Assembly (NCBI GenBank): GCA_003202005.1
Contig: QJJF01000015.1
Span: 1 to 64,000 of the forward strand
DNA length: 64,000 nucleotides
DNA from: Williamsia faeni
GTDB taxonomy: Bacteria; Actinomycetota; Actinomycetes; Mycobacteriales; Mycobacteriaceae
Reading direction: 5' to 3'
The position numbers and the translations under genes are program-made. Each line of letters begins with the position of its first letter. The first letter of the stretch is position 1. The notes under the pieces were generated by a model that worked only from the letters and a program-made list of their open reading frames with translations, was not told the DNA's origin and ran no database searches. This document shows, in pieces, positions 39,594 through 48,350 of the stretch.

Positions 39594-41015
39594 TCACCTG
39601 CGGCCGCCCAACAGTGCACGCAAGGTCGGTGAGAGGGCCTTGAGCAGGGCTGATGCCCCGATCGGTGCCGCGTCACCCGACGCGGTGCGTGCCGCCAGGG
39701 CGTGCACCCGCGCCGCGGCCGCCGCGGCGAGCGGTGTGTCGATCCCGGCCGCGAGCAGGCTTCCCGCGACACCGGAAAGGATGTCCCCGGCGCCCGCTGT
39801 CGCCGCCCAGGACGACCGGGCATCGTTGACCAGGGTGAATCCGTCGGCGTCCGCAATCACCGTGGCCCGGCCTTTGAGAAGAACCGTCGCCTGTAGTTCG
39901 GCAGCCAGCTCGCGAACGGCGGCGATCCGATCGGGACCCGGCGCCGATCCGGTCAGGCGGGCGAACTCGCCCGCATGTGGGGTCAGCAGTGTCGGTGCAT
40001 CGCGGCCCGTGACCAGATCGCGGTGGGCCGCGACGAGTGTGAGTCCGTCGGCATCGATCAGGACGGGCAGATCGGTCGACAACACGTACGCCAGCCGCCG
40101 CAGACCGGCCTCGTCGGTGCCGGCACCGGGGCCCACCACCCACGCCTGCACGGTCCCGGCGTCCTCGGGTTCGTCGGCGACCACGGTTTCGGGGAACTGC
40201 GCCAACACATGTGGGCCGGCTCCGCCCGCGTACCTGACCATGCCCGACGTCGCCGACACCGCGGCCCCGGTACACAGCACCCCGGCGCCCGGGTACCGGG
40301 CCGAGCCGGCGATGATCCCGACCACACCCTGGCTGTATTTGTCGTCGGCCGGCCCGGGAATCGGCCAGAGCGCCGCCACGTCGTCGTCGGTGAGCTGACT
40401 GATCGACGGCTCGCCGGCATCTATACCGATGTCCGCCACCACAATCCGGCCACACTGCGGGGCTGCCATCACGTGCGCGATCCGCGCTGCGCCGAACGTC
40501 ACCGTGACCGCGGCCTTGACCGCTGGAGTATTGACGTACCCGGTGTCGGCGTCGACGCCGGAGGGCAGGTCCACCGAGATGATCGGCGCCTCGCAGGCGG
40601 CGAGAACGTCTGCCGCCGCAGGTCGCAAGGGACCGGTTCCGCTGAGACCAACGATACCGTCGATGATCAGATCAACTGTGTTGGAAAGCTTTTCGACGAT
40701 CACACCACCGGACTTGCGATACGCGGCCAGGCCGGCGGTATGCGTGCGCTCCCCCCCGAGGAGGACCGCTTGCACCCGCACCCCGCGACGACGGAGTTCG
40801 GCCGCCGCGTACAGCGCGTCACCGCCGTTGTCGCCCGAGCCGGCGACAACGCCGACTGATCGGCCGTAGCATCCGCCACAGCGGGATTTCAGTTCGGCGA
40901 CAACCACTCCGGCGACCGCGTGGGCGGCCCGGCGCATCAACACACCATTGGCCAACAGATCGCCGGTGGCCTCCTCGGCCACCCGGATCCGTTCGGCGCT
41001 GAAGTAGTTGATCAT
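39594..41015 (-). CDS. nnr: Bifunctional NAD(P)H-hydrate repair enzyme Nnr
   Basis: Repairs hydrated NAD(P)H. 473 residues: N-terminal epimerase (YjeF_N) with VVAGSGDNGGDALYAA; C-terminal ADP-dependent dehydratase (carbohydrate kinase fold) with LLTPHAGEFARL and the end SWAATAGAGDILSGVAGSLLA (GAGD catalytic). Same strand and close spacing with glmS upstream and alr downstream. Confidence 0.95.
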   Translation of the reverse strand: MINYFSAERIRVAEEATGDLLANGVLMRRAAHAVAGVVVAELKSRCGGCYGRSVGVVAGSGDNGGDALYAAAELRRRGVRVQAVLLGGERTHTAGLAAYRKSGGVIVEKLSNTVDLIIDGIVGLSGTGPLRPAAADVLAACEAPIISVDLPSGVDADTGYVNTPAVKAAVTVTFGAARIAHVMAAPQCGRIVVADIGIDAGEPSISQLTDDDVAALWPIPGPADDKYSQGVVGIIAGSARYPGAGVLCTGAAVSATSGMVRYAGGAGPHVLAQFPETVVADEPEDAGTVQAWVVGPGAGTDEAGLRRLAYVLSTDLPVLIDADGLTLVAAHRDLVTGRDAPTLLTPHAGEFARLTGSAPGPDRIAAVRELAAELQATVLLKGRATVIADADGFTLVNDARSSWAATAGAGDILSGVAGSLLAAGIDTPLAAAAAARVHALAARTASGDAAPIGASALLKALSPTLRALLGGRR

Positions 41016-41032
41016 CGCCTGCGAACCTCGAC

Positions 41033-42895
41033 CTACTCGACGGTGACAGATTTGGCCAGGTTGCGTGGCTTGTCCACGTCGTAGCCCCGCGCCTGTGCGA
41101 CCGCGGCGGCGAATACCTGAAGCGGCACAGTCGAAACCAGCGGCTGCAACAGTGTCGGTGTCTGCGGGATCCGGATCAGGTGGTCGGCGACATCGACCAC
41201 CGACTCGTCACCATCTTCGGCGATGACGATGGTGGTTGCGCCACGTGCCTGGATCTCGCGGATGTTGCTGATCATCTTGGAGTGCAGCACAGCACGTCCG
41301 GTCAGCGACGGCATCACGATGATGACGGGCAGGTCATCTTCGATCAGCGCGATCGGGCCGTGCTTGAGTTCACCGGCGGCAAACCCTTCGGCATGGATGT
41401 ACGCCAGCTCCTTGAGCTTGAGTGCGCCCTCGAGCGCCACCGGGTAGCCGACGTGGCGGCCCAGGAACAGCACGGTGTCGCAGCCCGCGAGGTCGCGGCC
41501 AAGTGCGCGAACCGGTTCCATGGTCTCCAGCACCTTGCTGACCAGTGCCGGCATGGCTTCGAGGGCAGCGAACTCTCTGGCCACCTCGTCGGGATATTTG
41601 GTACCGCGGGCCTGCGCCAGAGCCAGGCCGACCAGGTAGGTCGCGGTGATCTGCGCCAGGAAGCATTTGGTGGAAGCAACGCCGATCTCGGGTCCGGCGT
41701 GGGTGTAGAGCACTGCATCGGATTCCCGCGGGATCTGCGCACCATTGGTGTTACAGATCGCCAGCACCTTGGCCTTCTGGTCCTTGGCATGCCGGACCGC
41801 TTCCAGGGTGTCGGCCGTCTCCCCCGACTGCGAGATGGCCACCACCAGGGTCGAACGATCGAGCACCGGATCCCGGTACCGGAACTCGCTGGCCAGTTCG
41901 ACCTCGACCGGGAGGCGGGTCCAGTGCTCGATCGCGTACTTCGACAGCAATCCGGCGTGGTAGGCGGTACCGCAGGCGACCACAAAGACCTTGTCGATGT
42001 CGCGCAGGTCGTCGTCGGTCAGGCGCTGCTCGTCGAGGACGATCCGCCCGTTCTCGAAGTGGCCGAGAAGGGTGTCGGCAAGCGCCTGCGGCTGCTCGGC
42101 GATCTCCTTCAACATGAAGTAGTCGTAGCCGCCCTTTTCCGCGGCAGCGAGGTCCCAGTCGATATGGAACGGCTTGCCCGGTGCGGCGTTTCCTTCGAAA
42201 TCGGTGATCAGGTAATTGTCGGCCGTGATGACCACGACCTGGTCCTGTCCGAGCTCGACTGCGTCGCGAGTGTGCTCGATGAATGCGGCCACATCCGAGC
42301 CCACGAACATCTCGCCGTCACCCACACCGACAACCAACGGAGTCGACCGGCGCGCGGCCACGATCGTGTCGGGGTGATCGGCGTGCGTGAACACGAGCGT
42401 GAACGCCCCGTCGAGCCTCGCGAGGACGGCATACGCACTGGCCACGAAGTCGCCCGCGGTGGGGCCGGAGGCATATTGCAGGTGGATCAGGTGCACAGCG
42501 GTCTCGGTGTCGGTATCCGACGAGAACTCGATACCGGCCTGCTCCACCTCGCCACGCAGCGCGGCGAAGTTCTCGATGATCCCGTTGTGGACCACAGCGA
42601 TCTTGCCGTCGATGCTGGTGTGCGGATGCGCATTGCGGTCGGTGGGCCGACCGTGGGTTGCCCATCGGGTGTGCCCGATGCCGGTGGTGCCGGCAAACGA
42701 CTCGCGGCCGATCACGGCGAGTTCCTTGTCGAGATTCTCCAGGCGACCGGCCTTCTTCTCGACTGCAGCGTTGCCCGCGCCGTCCAAAATCGCGACCCCG
42801 GCCGAGTCGTACCCGCGGTATTCCATCCGCCGCAGCGCCTCGACAACAACCTCGAGGGCATCGCGTTTGCCCACGTATCCGACGATTCCACACAT
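41033..42895 (-). CDS. glmS: Glutamine-fructose-6-phosphate aminotransferase GlmS
   Basis: Makes glucosamine-6-phosphate for UDP-GlcNAc and cell wall synthesis. 620 residues starting MCGIVGYVGKRDAL, so Cys2 is the N-terminal nucleophile after Met removal. The glutaminase part contains RMEYRGYDSAGVAI and HTRWATHG; two SIS isomerase domains follow (ISQSGETADTLEAV and HVGYPVALEGALKLKE); the end is YDVDKPRNLAKSVTVE. No glmS ribozyme or other leader structure was noticed. glmM, the next pathway enzyme, lies 4 kb away. Confidence 0.97.
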   Translation of the reverse strand: MCGIVGYVGKRDALEVVVEALRRMEYRGYDSAGVAILDGAGNAAVEKKAGRLENLDKELAVIGRESFAGTTGIGHTRWATHGRPTDRNAHPHTSIDGKIAVVHNGIIENFAALRGEVEQAGIEFSSDTDTETAVHLIHLQYASGPTAGDFVASAYAVLARLDGAFTLVFTHADHPDTIVAARRSTPLVVGVGDGEMFVGSDVAAFIEHTRDAVELGQDQVVVITADNYLITDFEGNAAPGKPFHIDWDLAAAEKGGYDYFMLKEIAEQPQALADTLLGHFENGRIVLDEQRLTDDDLRDIDKVFVVACGTAYHAGLLSKYAIEHWTRLPVEVELASEFRYRDPVLDRSTLVVAISQSGETADTLEAVRHAKDQKAKVLAICNTNGAQIPRESDAVLYTHAGPEIGVASTKCFLAQITATYLVGLALAQARGTKYPDEVAREFAALEAMPALVSKVLETMEPVRALGRDLAGCDTVLFLGRHVGYPVALEGALKLKELAYIHAEGFAAGELKHGPIALIEDDLPVIIVMPSLTGRAVLHSKMISNIREIQARGATTIVIAEDGDESVVDVADHLIRIPQTPTLLQPLVSTVPLQVFAAAVAQARGYDVDKPRNLAKSVTVE

Positions 42896-43053
42896 AGTGC
42901 TACAGGGTACTTGCCACGTACGGCAGGAGTGAATCGCCGATCTCCCGATGCTGCCCGCCACCGGATTTCTGATGCGGACACCTTCGGGAAGACTCGAAGT
43001 GGCCGGACAACGGCCTACTGCCGTTGGTCGGGGTGATCACCTAGAGTCAGACC

Positions 43054-43911
43054 GTGGCCAATCCCAAGAAGCTTCTTTCGCAGCTGTCCAGAACGGGACC
43101 GCATAAGGTTCTGCGCGGTGACATGGCGATTGTCGGGCTCCCCGGAACCATCTACACACCCGCCGAAGGCAAAGACCTCGCCGGCATCGCATTCGGACAC
43201 GGGTGGATGACCGGAGCCAAGCAGTACTACAAGACCCTCGCGCATCTGGCGTCGTGGGGCATCGTCGCGGCCGCGCCGTCCACCGAGAAGGGCATGCTGG
43301 GTTCGGACGAGGGACTCGCCGCCGACCTCGAGACAGCGCTGGCCGTGATCAGTCAGGTCCGGCTCGGCACCGGCCGCATCACGGTGAACAAGCATCGCCT
43401 CGGACTGGTCGGACACGGTTTCGGTGCGGGGGCGGCCACGCTCGCCGCCTCCCGGAGTGATCGTGCGAAGGCTCTGGCCGCGCTGTATCCCGCGCCGACC
43501 AGCAAAGCGGTCCTGCCGGCTGCCGAGGCGATCCGGATCCCGACGATGATCCTGACCGCACCGGGCGAACTCGAGTCGATGACCTCGAACTCGCTGGCGT
43601 TGCGCCGCGCACTGCCGGCCGAGGCCAATCCGGTCTTGCGCATGGTGCCCAAGGCCGACAATCGTGGCTTGGCCGAAGGATTCAGCATTCGTGGAACCCT
43701 CGGCGCCGGTGGAAACAGCAAGGCCACCCAGCGCGCCACCCGCGGCGTCCTCACCGGATTCCTGTTGCATCAGCTGACCGGCGAAAAGACCTACTCCGCG
43801 TTCAGCGAGCCCGAAGGTGTACTTGGCAAGCTGCACACCGTCGATCCCGAATCGTTGCCGCCGGGCACCGAGGACGTCATCGACCCGCTCACCAGGTTGC
43901 TCCGCAAGTAG
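43054..43911 (+). CDS. Alpha/beta-hydrolase-fold protein without the serine nucleophile (Rv3438-like)
   Basis: 285 residues, start GTG 43054, in the position of M. tuberculosis Rv3438. The fold is of the dienelactone-hydrolase/PET-hydrolase type: GIAFGHGWMTGAKQYYKTLAHLASWGIVAAAP gives the oxyanion segment. The nucleophile elbow, however, reads GLVGHGFGAGAA, placing Gly122 where serine is expected (GxSxG). It may therefore be non-catalytic or use another residue. The C-terminal part has the DNRGLAEGF and TRGVLTGFLLHQLTG helices. Divergent from glmS, convergent with the following operon. Confidence 0.82.
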   Translation: MANPKKLLSQLSRTGPHKVLRGDMAIVGLPGTIYTPAEGKDLAGIAFGHGWMTGAKQYYKTLAHLASWGIVAAAPSTEKGMLGSDEGLAADLETALAVISQVRLGTGRITVNKHRLGLVGHGFGAGAATLAASRSDRAKALAALYPAPTSKAVLPAAEAIRIPTMILTAPGELESMTSNSLALRRALPAEANPVLRMVPKADNRGLAEGFSIRGTLGAGGNSKATQRATRGVLTGFLLHQLTGEKTYSAFSEPEGVLGKLHTVDPESLPPGTEDVIDPLTRLLRK

Positions 43912-43928
43912 TCGCCGCCGGCCAACCC

Positions 43929-44300
43929 TCAGCGGTCGGACAGCCAACCGCTCTCGTAGGACGAGTCCGCACCCGCGGTGTCCACTGGGTCGTCATTGGA
44001 CGTCGTTGCGTCTGCGGCGGTGCGGGTCTCGTCGGTAGCGCCGCCGGCCGTATCGGATATCGGAGCCGGACCGGACATCGGACTGTGCGGACTGAGGTCG
44101 ATGTCGTCGGCCGGCAACAGGATCGCACCGCCTCGGGCGACTGATTCCCTGGTGACACCCCGGCGATGCCGGTCGTCTTCTGCCCGAACACGCACGCGTT
44201 CACCGAGTACGGCCATCTGTTGGTCGTAAGTCTTTGTGGCAGAGGCGGTTTTACGTCGTGCCGCGGACACGATCTCATCGAACAGATCGACGACGCTCAT
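43929..44300 (-). CDS. Unrecognised 123-residue protein, third gene of the T7SS-like operon
   Basis: No family recognised. The N-terminal 60 residues are charged and helical (LFDEIVSAARRKTASATKTYDQQMAVLGERVRVRAEDDRHRRG); the rest is acidic and Thr/Asp/Pro-rich, probably disordered. The start overlaps the stop of the 511-residue gene (ATGA), so it is coupled to it. A role as partner or chaperone of that protein is possible but unproven. Confidence 0.7.
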   Translation of the reverse strand: MSVVDLFDEIVSAARRKTASATKTYDQQMAVLGERVRVRAEDDRHRRGVTRESVARGGAILLPADDIDLSPHSPMSGPAPISDTAGGATDETRTAADATTSNDDPVDTAGADSSYESGWLSDR

Positions 44301-45832
44301 TGCTCACCTGCCAATGCCAGCTGCCCATCCTCCGGTGGCGGGCCCGCGTCGTCGGGCGCAGACGATTGTGGCGACACGGCCGTGTCCCGGTTCGGGGAGT
44401 TGTCACTCACTCCAGGGGTCCGGTGTGTGAACCCCGGCACGGGCGGGGCCGGGCTCTGAGGCGACACCTCCGGACCCGGTGCCACCGCTCCCGGTTCGAC
44501 GGGCGGACACGGTGTTTCGCTCGCTGTCGGCGGTACGACGCGACCATCGAGCGCCGCCTCCGCATCAGGTTCGACAGCAACCTGGACACCTTGCGTTTCG
44601 AGTGTGGGTTCGGGACCGTTCTGCCCGGTTGCCACGACCTCTCCGGTACCCACCTCCGGCGCACCGATCGACCCGTCCGGCCGTACTTCGAGCACGTGCG
44701 TTTCGGCATCGCCACCGGCCCCGGTCACCGTGAGATTCACCGACGCGCCATCCGCACCCGCTGCGATTTCGATGACCTTGTTCCCCAGCGTGATCGAGGC
44801 AGTCGCATCCGCTGATCCGTCGCCCGCGGCGGGTCCTGCCGAATCTCCCACCGGCGCCGTGTCGATCATCCCGCCGACCGACAGGCCGCCCTGCGCGACC
44901 ACGGTGGTGATCGCTTCGGCCAATCCGGTGACTGCTGCGGCCGCGATGGTGCCGACAACGACGAGCAGCGGACCCAGGAGTTCGGACGCTGACTCCCCCG
45001 ACAGCCCACCCGAGAAAGTCCCGGCGCTGCCCGCTGGGGTCCCACCGCCCGCCGGTGTCCCGCCACGTACCGGTTGGTCCCCGCCAGATTCCTGATCCTC
45101 GGACGCACACTCTTGATCCGACGGCGCATCGGCCGCACCGGTGAGTTGACCGACCGGCCCGGATCCAGTCGCTGGATAGTCGGAGGTGTCGACCTCGGCC
45201 ATGGCCGTGCACAGACCCGAGAGGATCGCTTCGATGGCCTCGTCGCAGGCGCTCACCGCAGTCCCGAACAGCTCCACGGTCGCCGCGATCGCTCCCCGGA
45301 GTTCGGTGTGGTGTGCAATGCAGGCCATCGTCATCCTCAGCCACAACGTGATCGGTACGCCGAGCAGATTGTTCGGGTCGATCCCGGCGATGCAGGTGTA
45401 CTGGGTGAAGCGTGCGACGTCGATGCAGTCTGCCGCGACCAGCATCCCGGTGCCGATCCCCGAGATCGCGGCCAGATCAGCCTCCGCCCGCGGCAGAATC
45501 GATTGGAGTTGTTGTTGTGCAACGATTCCGGAGCCATCCGGCCACGAACAGGCCAGTGCACCGTGCTGCTGCTTCTGTACGTCGACCTGCGAGGCCAGCG
45601 TGGCATGCAGTTGTTGCATCACCGCGCCGTCGGCGCGCAATTGCGCCGTGCTGAGGTCATCCGTCTGGCAGAAACGGCCTTCAAAGACCGAGAACTCGGG
45701 AAAATCTGTGATCCCGAGGCGCGAAGCCAACGGGGCGACGTGCGCAAAGAACTCGAGTCCGGATTTGGCAACCTCACGTGCTGTGGCCAGTTCGAACTGC
45801 AGATCAGCACCGGCGCCTGGCCCCTTACCCAC
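44297..45832 (-). CDS. Ala/Pro-rich protein, candidate type VII secretion substrate (Rv3439c-like)
   Basis: 511 residues from GTG 45832, in the position of Rv3439c. The first 270 residues form a long helical domain of the kind seen in ESX-associated proteins (FELATAREVAKSGLEFFAHVAPL..., GAVMQQLHATLASQVDVQKQQH). A Gly-rich hydrophobic stretch (about 300-335, LLGPLLVVVGTIAAAAVTGLAEAI) follows, then a beta-rich segment and a Pro/Val/Glu-rich low-complexity tail. There is no Sec signal. The start overlaps the small EspC-like gene by 8 bases. Function unknown. Confidence 0.75.
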   Translation of the reverse strand: MGKGPGAGADLQFELATAREVAKSGLEFFAHVAPLASRLGITDFPEFSVFEGRFCQTDDLSTAQLRADGAVMQQLHATLASQVDVQKQQHGALACSWPDGSGIVAQQQLQSILPRAEADLAAISGIGTGMLVAADCIDVARFTQYTCIAGIDPNNLLGVPITLWLRMTMACIAHHTELRGAIAATVELFGTAVSACDEAIEAILSGLCTAMAEVDTSDYPATGSGPVGQLTGAADAPSDQECASEDQESGGDQPVRGGTPAGGGTPAGSAGTFSGGLSGESASELLGPLLVVVGTIAAAAVTGLAEAITTVVAQGGLSVGGMIDTAPVGDSAGPAAGDGSADATASITLGNKVIEIAAGADGASVNLTVTGAGGDAETHVLEVRPDGSIGAPEVGTGEVVATGQNGPEPTLETQGVQVAVEPDAEAALDGRVVPPTASETPCPPVEPGAVAPGPEVSPQSPAPPVPGFTHRTPGVSDNSPNRDTAVSPQSSAPDDAGPPPEDGQLALAGEQ

Positions 45833-46139
45833 GACCGGCTTTCGCTTCGACTATCGACCGGCCATTCGCCCGGTCCTGTCCGTCCAAGGTGTCGGCGGCA
45901 TCGACCAGACCGTCACCGAACTGCCGCGCCGATTGCGCCAGCTTTCTCACACTCTGTGCGATCGCCAGCAATCCGGCGGAGTAGGCGAGCTCGTGGTGCG
46001 CGTACCGACTCCCGAGGTGCGCAGCCATATCGCACTCGCCCAAACCCGTGCACGCAACATCGGCCAGATGCGCGGTGTCCCCGAAGACACCGCCGACACG
46101 ACGTATCTCCGGCGGATCGATCCAGGTCTGATTCCCCAT
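45825..46139 (-). CDS. EspC/WXG100-like small helical protein (Rv3440c-like)
   Basis: 104 residues from ATG 46139, with GGGAGG six bases upstream. Length and two long helices separated by a turn (IRRVGGVFGDTAHLADVACTGL and YSAGLLAIAQSVRKLAQSARQFGDGLVDAADTLD) fit the EspC-like type VII secretion target family. There is no WXG motif, but EspC-like members often lack it. First gene of a three-gene coupled operon whose second gene is Rv3439c-like; the ESX-4 locus lies 3.4 kb beyond glmM-rplM. Secretion is inferred. Confidence 0.75.
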   Translation of the reverse strand: MGNQTWIDPPEIRRVGGVFGDTAHLADVACTGLGECDMAAHLGSRYAHHELAYSAGLLAIAQSVRKLAQSARQFGDGLVDAADTLDGQDRANGRSIVEAKAGRG

Positions 46140-46232
46140 GCTGACCTCCCGCCAGGTTGGACGCACCGGGCCCGAGTCCGGTTCCACGGATCACGACCTC
46201 GGTCTGCAACCACACTCAGCCCGGGAAACGGC

Positions 46233-46268
46233 GATGTCCGCGTCCCGAGTTCTCGGGACGCGGACATC
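46233..46268 (-). terminator. Strong hairpin terminator after the 26-residue gene
   Basis: GATGTCCGCGTCCCGAG (46233-46249) pairs with 46252-46268 at all 17 positions, leaving TT as loop (effectively 16 pairs and a 4-base loop). On the minus strand it lies 31 bases after the small gene's stop and runs into GCCGTTTCCC. It separates that gene from the downstream EspC-like operon. Confidence 0.8.
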
Positions 46269-46298
46269 AAACAAGCGAAGTGCAGGACCTACGCTGGC

Positions 46299-46379
46299 CT
46301 AGGCGCCAAACAACACTCCGGCGTTGTCGATGAGGAACTGGAAGATGTCCAGCCACGCGAACTCAAATGTCGAGGTCAT
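46299..46379 (-). CDS. 26-residue hydrophobic/aromatic peptide
   Basis: ATG 46379 to TAG 46299, not matched to any family I know. The peptide is rich in Phe and Trp, with acidic residues only at Glu6, Asp11 and Asp18 and no basic residue: MTSTFEFAWLDIFQF near the start, ending GVLFGA. It should form an amphipathic or membrane-active helix without a signal peptide. Evidence it is real: third codon positions are almost all G or C, AAGGG lies eight bases before the start, a promoter and 5'-UTR hairpin lie just upstream and a 16-pair terminator just downstream. Mycolic-acid bacteria encode comparable tiny unprocessed pore peptides (PorA/PorH type), one possible class; a toxin or leader peptide are others. 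Confidence 0.65.
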   Translation of the reverse strand: MTSTFEFAWLDIFQFLIDNAGVLFGA

Positions 46380-46400
46380 AGTGAATTACCCTTCGTAGTT

Positions 46401-46423
46401 GTGGGCGGAATGCATTCGCCCAC
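46401..46423 (-). promoter_or_regulatory. 5'-UTR hairpin of the 26-residue gene
   Basis: GTGGGCG (46401-46407) pairs perfectly with CGCCCAC (46417-46423) around a loop that is itself the palindrome AATGCATT plus one base. It begins where the predicted transcript starts and 22 bases before the ATG. A hairpin at the very 5' end commonly stabilises bacterial messages. Confidence 0.6.
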
Positions 46424-46430
46424 AGCGACA

Positions 46431-46460
46431 TACATAATTCGGAAACGGCCTGGGTCTCAA
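46431..46460 (-). promoter_or_regulatory. Promoter candidate for the 26-residue gene
   Basis: On the minus strand TTGAGA (46455-46460), an 18-base spacer and TATGTA (46431-46436) form a sigma-70-like promoter. The predicted start, about seven bases downstream near 46424, coincides with the first base of the 5'-UTR hairpin. Confidence 0.55.
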
Positions 46461-46922
46461 CCGATATCCGACCATACTGTTTCACAGCCAGACATATCTG
46501 TCACGACGAGAACGCGATCAATAGCCGACCAAGCCATCCGAATGACGGTAATCAGCAATTCATCGAGAAATTCCTTGCGCAATGAATGGAGACGGTATCA
46601 ATGCAGGCCAGAGGTCTATCGAGGGATAAACAACCGTTGACACGATTGCACGTCCGGAATATCAACATTCTTATCAACAGTCACAAAACGGACAAAACGC
46701 AACGCTGTTGATGCCCCCGACATCGGGGACACCAATTCCGAAAACCCCCGGCCCGGCGCATGAATAGGCCTGCAGACTTTCGTTGAACAGACCAATATAT
46801 GCGTGCACAAGAATAATTACCGAAGTGTTTACACGTCGTTCGAATCAACCGAGTCACCCAGAGGAATTGTGATATACCGCACATCGCAGAAAGCGGGCCG
46901 CTCGCCGGTGAAAGGTCGGCTG
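46461..46922. other. 462-base AT-rich stretch without a convincing gene
   Basis: Lower in GC than the flanking genes. Short frames exist on both strands (for example a 64-codon minus frame at 46616-46810 and a 36-codon plus frame from 46601 with a GGAG upstream), but none shows GC-rich third positions or a recognisable product. It separates the glmM stop from the 26-residue gene's promoter and may hold further control sites. Confidence 0.5.
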
Positions 46923-48254
46923 TCAGGCAGCCTCGACGACCGCCGCAATCCGCTCTGCGACCGACTGTGCCTGCTCCGCGGTGGCGGCCTCGACCATCAC
47001 CCGGACCAACTGCTCGGTTCCGGACGGACGGAGGAGCACGCGCCCGGTGGCACCGAGTTCGCCTTCGGCGAGGGCAACAGCCTGTTTGACCGACTCTGCT
47101 TGTGCAACGACATTCTTGTCGGCGACCCGGACGTTGATCAGCACCTGCGGGAGCGCGTGCATGATCGACGCCAGCTCGGCCAATGATTTGCCGGTGGAAG
47201 CCATGCGGTCCATCAGCGCGAGACCGGTCAGGATGCCGTCGCCGGTGGTGCCGTAGGACGGGATTACGACGTGACCGGACTGTTCACCGCCGAGGGCGTA
47301 GCCACCGGCCCGGAGTTCTTCGAGTACATAGCGATCACCGACACCGGTGGTGCGGACCGTGATTCCGGCCTCGGTCATCGCCAGGTGCAGTCCGAGGTTG
47401 CTCATGACAGTGGCCACGAGGGTGTTGTCGGAGAGGGTGCCGGCGTCCTTCATGGAGGTGGCGAGCACCGCCATGATGGCATCGCCGTCGACGATCTCAC
47501 CGGTTGCATCCACTGCCAGGCAGCGGTCGGCATCGCCGTCGTGGGCCAGTCCGAGATCGGCACCGTATTCCCGGACCGCGGCCTGAACCTGATCCAAATG
47601 TGTTGACCCACAACCATCGTTGATGTTGTTGCCATCGGGATCGGCACTGATCGCGATCACCGTGGCACCGGCTGTGCGGTAGGCGCGCGGTGCGGCCAGA
47701 TAGGCGGCGCCGTGGGCGCAGTCGACCACCACGGTCACGGGATTGAGGTTCGTATGGACGATCCCGGCCAAGTGGCGGAGATAGACATCGAGTGCGTCGT
47801 CGGCATCACGAACGCGGCCGACGTCTTCACCGGTCGGACGCTGCACTGCAGCGTCGAGCGCTGATTCGATGGCGTCTTCGGCTGCGTCGGCCAGCTTGTG
47901 GCCCCCGGGGCCGAAGAACTTGATCCCGTTGTCGGGCATCGGATTGTGCGAGGCCGAGATCATGACACCGAACGCGGCGTCGTAGTGGTCGGTGAGGTAG
48001 GCGACGGCCGGTGTGGGCACCACGCCGACGCGCAGGGCATCGACACCTGCTGCGGTCAGTCCGGCGCACACGGCTGCCTCGAGCATCTCCCCCGATGCCC
48101 TGGTGTCACGGCCGACGACCGCGACCGGTCGCCCGGACCCGCGTGCCGACGCGAGTACTCGCGCTCCGGCCTGTGCCAGTGATAGTGCCAGTTCCGGTGT
48201 CAGGTCGGCGTTCGCCAGTCCCCGAACACCATCTGTGCCGAACAGGTGCCCCAT
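46923..48254 (-). CDS. glmM: Phosphoglucosamine mutase GlmM
   Basis: Converts glucosamine-6-phosphate to glucosamine-1-phosphate, the step after GlmS. 443 residues: start [15 protein letters not shown], phosphoserine loop [15 protein letters not shown] with Ser102, metal loop AHDGDADRC, sugar loop [12 protein letters not shown], phosphate-binding end [15 protein letters not shown]. Same strand as rpsI and rplM, separated from them by a hairpin. Confidence 0.97.
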   Translation of the reverse strand: MGHLFGTDGVRGLANADLTPELALSLAQAGARVLASARGSGRPVAVVGRDTRASGEMLEAAVCAGLTAAGVDALRVGVVPTPAVAYLTDHYDAAFGVMISASHNPMPDNGIKFFGPGGHKLADAAEDAIESALDAAVQRPTGEDVGRVRDADDALDVYLRHLAGIVHTNLNPVTVVVDCAHGAAYLAAPRAYRTAGATVIAISADPDGNNINDGCGSTHLDQVQAAVREYGADLGLAHDGDADRCLAVDATGEIVDGDAIMAVLATSMKDAGTLSDNTLVATVMSNLGLHLAMTEAGITVRTTGVGDRYVLEELRAGGYALGGEQSGHVVIPSYGTTGDGILTGLALMDRMASTGKSLAELASIMHALPQVLINVRVADKNVVAQAESVKQAVALAEGELGATGRVLLRPSGTEQLVRVMVEAATAEQAQSVAERIAAVVEAA

Positions 48255-48278
48255 AAACCTTCCTCAGTTCCATGCACA

Positions 48279-48312
48279 CAGGCAGGCGTCCAGAGATCGG
48301 AACGCCTGCCTG
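48279..48312 (-). terminator. Hairpin after rpsI
   Basis: CAGGCAGGCGT (48279-48289) pairs with ACGCCTGCCTG (48302-48312), 11 perfect pairs and a 12-base loop, 38 bases after the rpsI stop and 24 bases before the glmM start. No T-run follows on the minus strand, so termination may be partial. Confidence 0.6.
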
Positions 48313-48350
48313 CGGTCAAGACGAGCTTTGTAGTTCTCGCGATGAAGTGA

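Noticed and set aside
41180-43036. 618-codon open frame on the plus strand opposite glmS
   Set aside because: Antisense shadow of glmS; no domain, no ribosome site, composition typical of mirrored GC-rich codons.
46601-46711. 36-codon plus-strand frame with GGAG upstream in the AT-rich gap
   Set aside because: Third codon positions show no G/C preference and the product has no features, unlike the neighbouring 26-codon gene.
46616-46810. 64-codon minus-strand frame
   Set aside because: No ribosome site, no codon bias and low-quality composition; probably chance.
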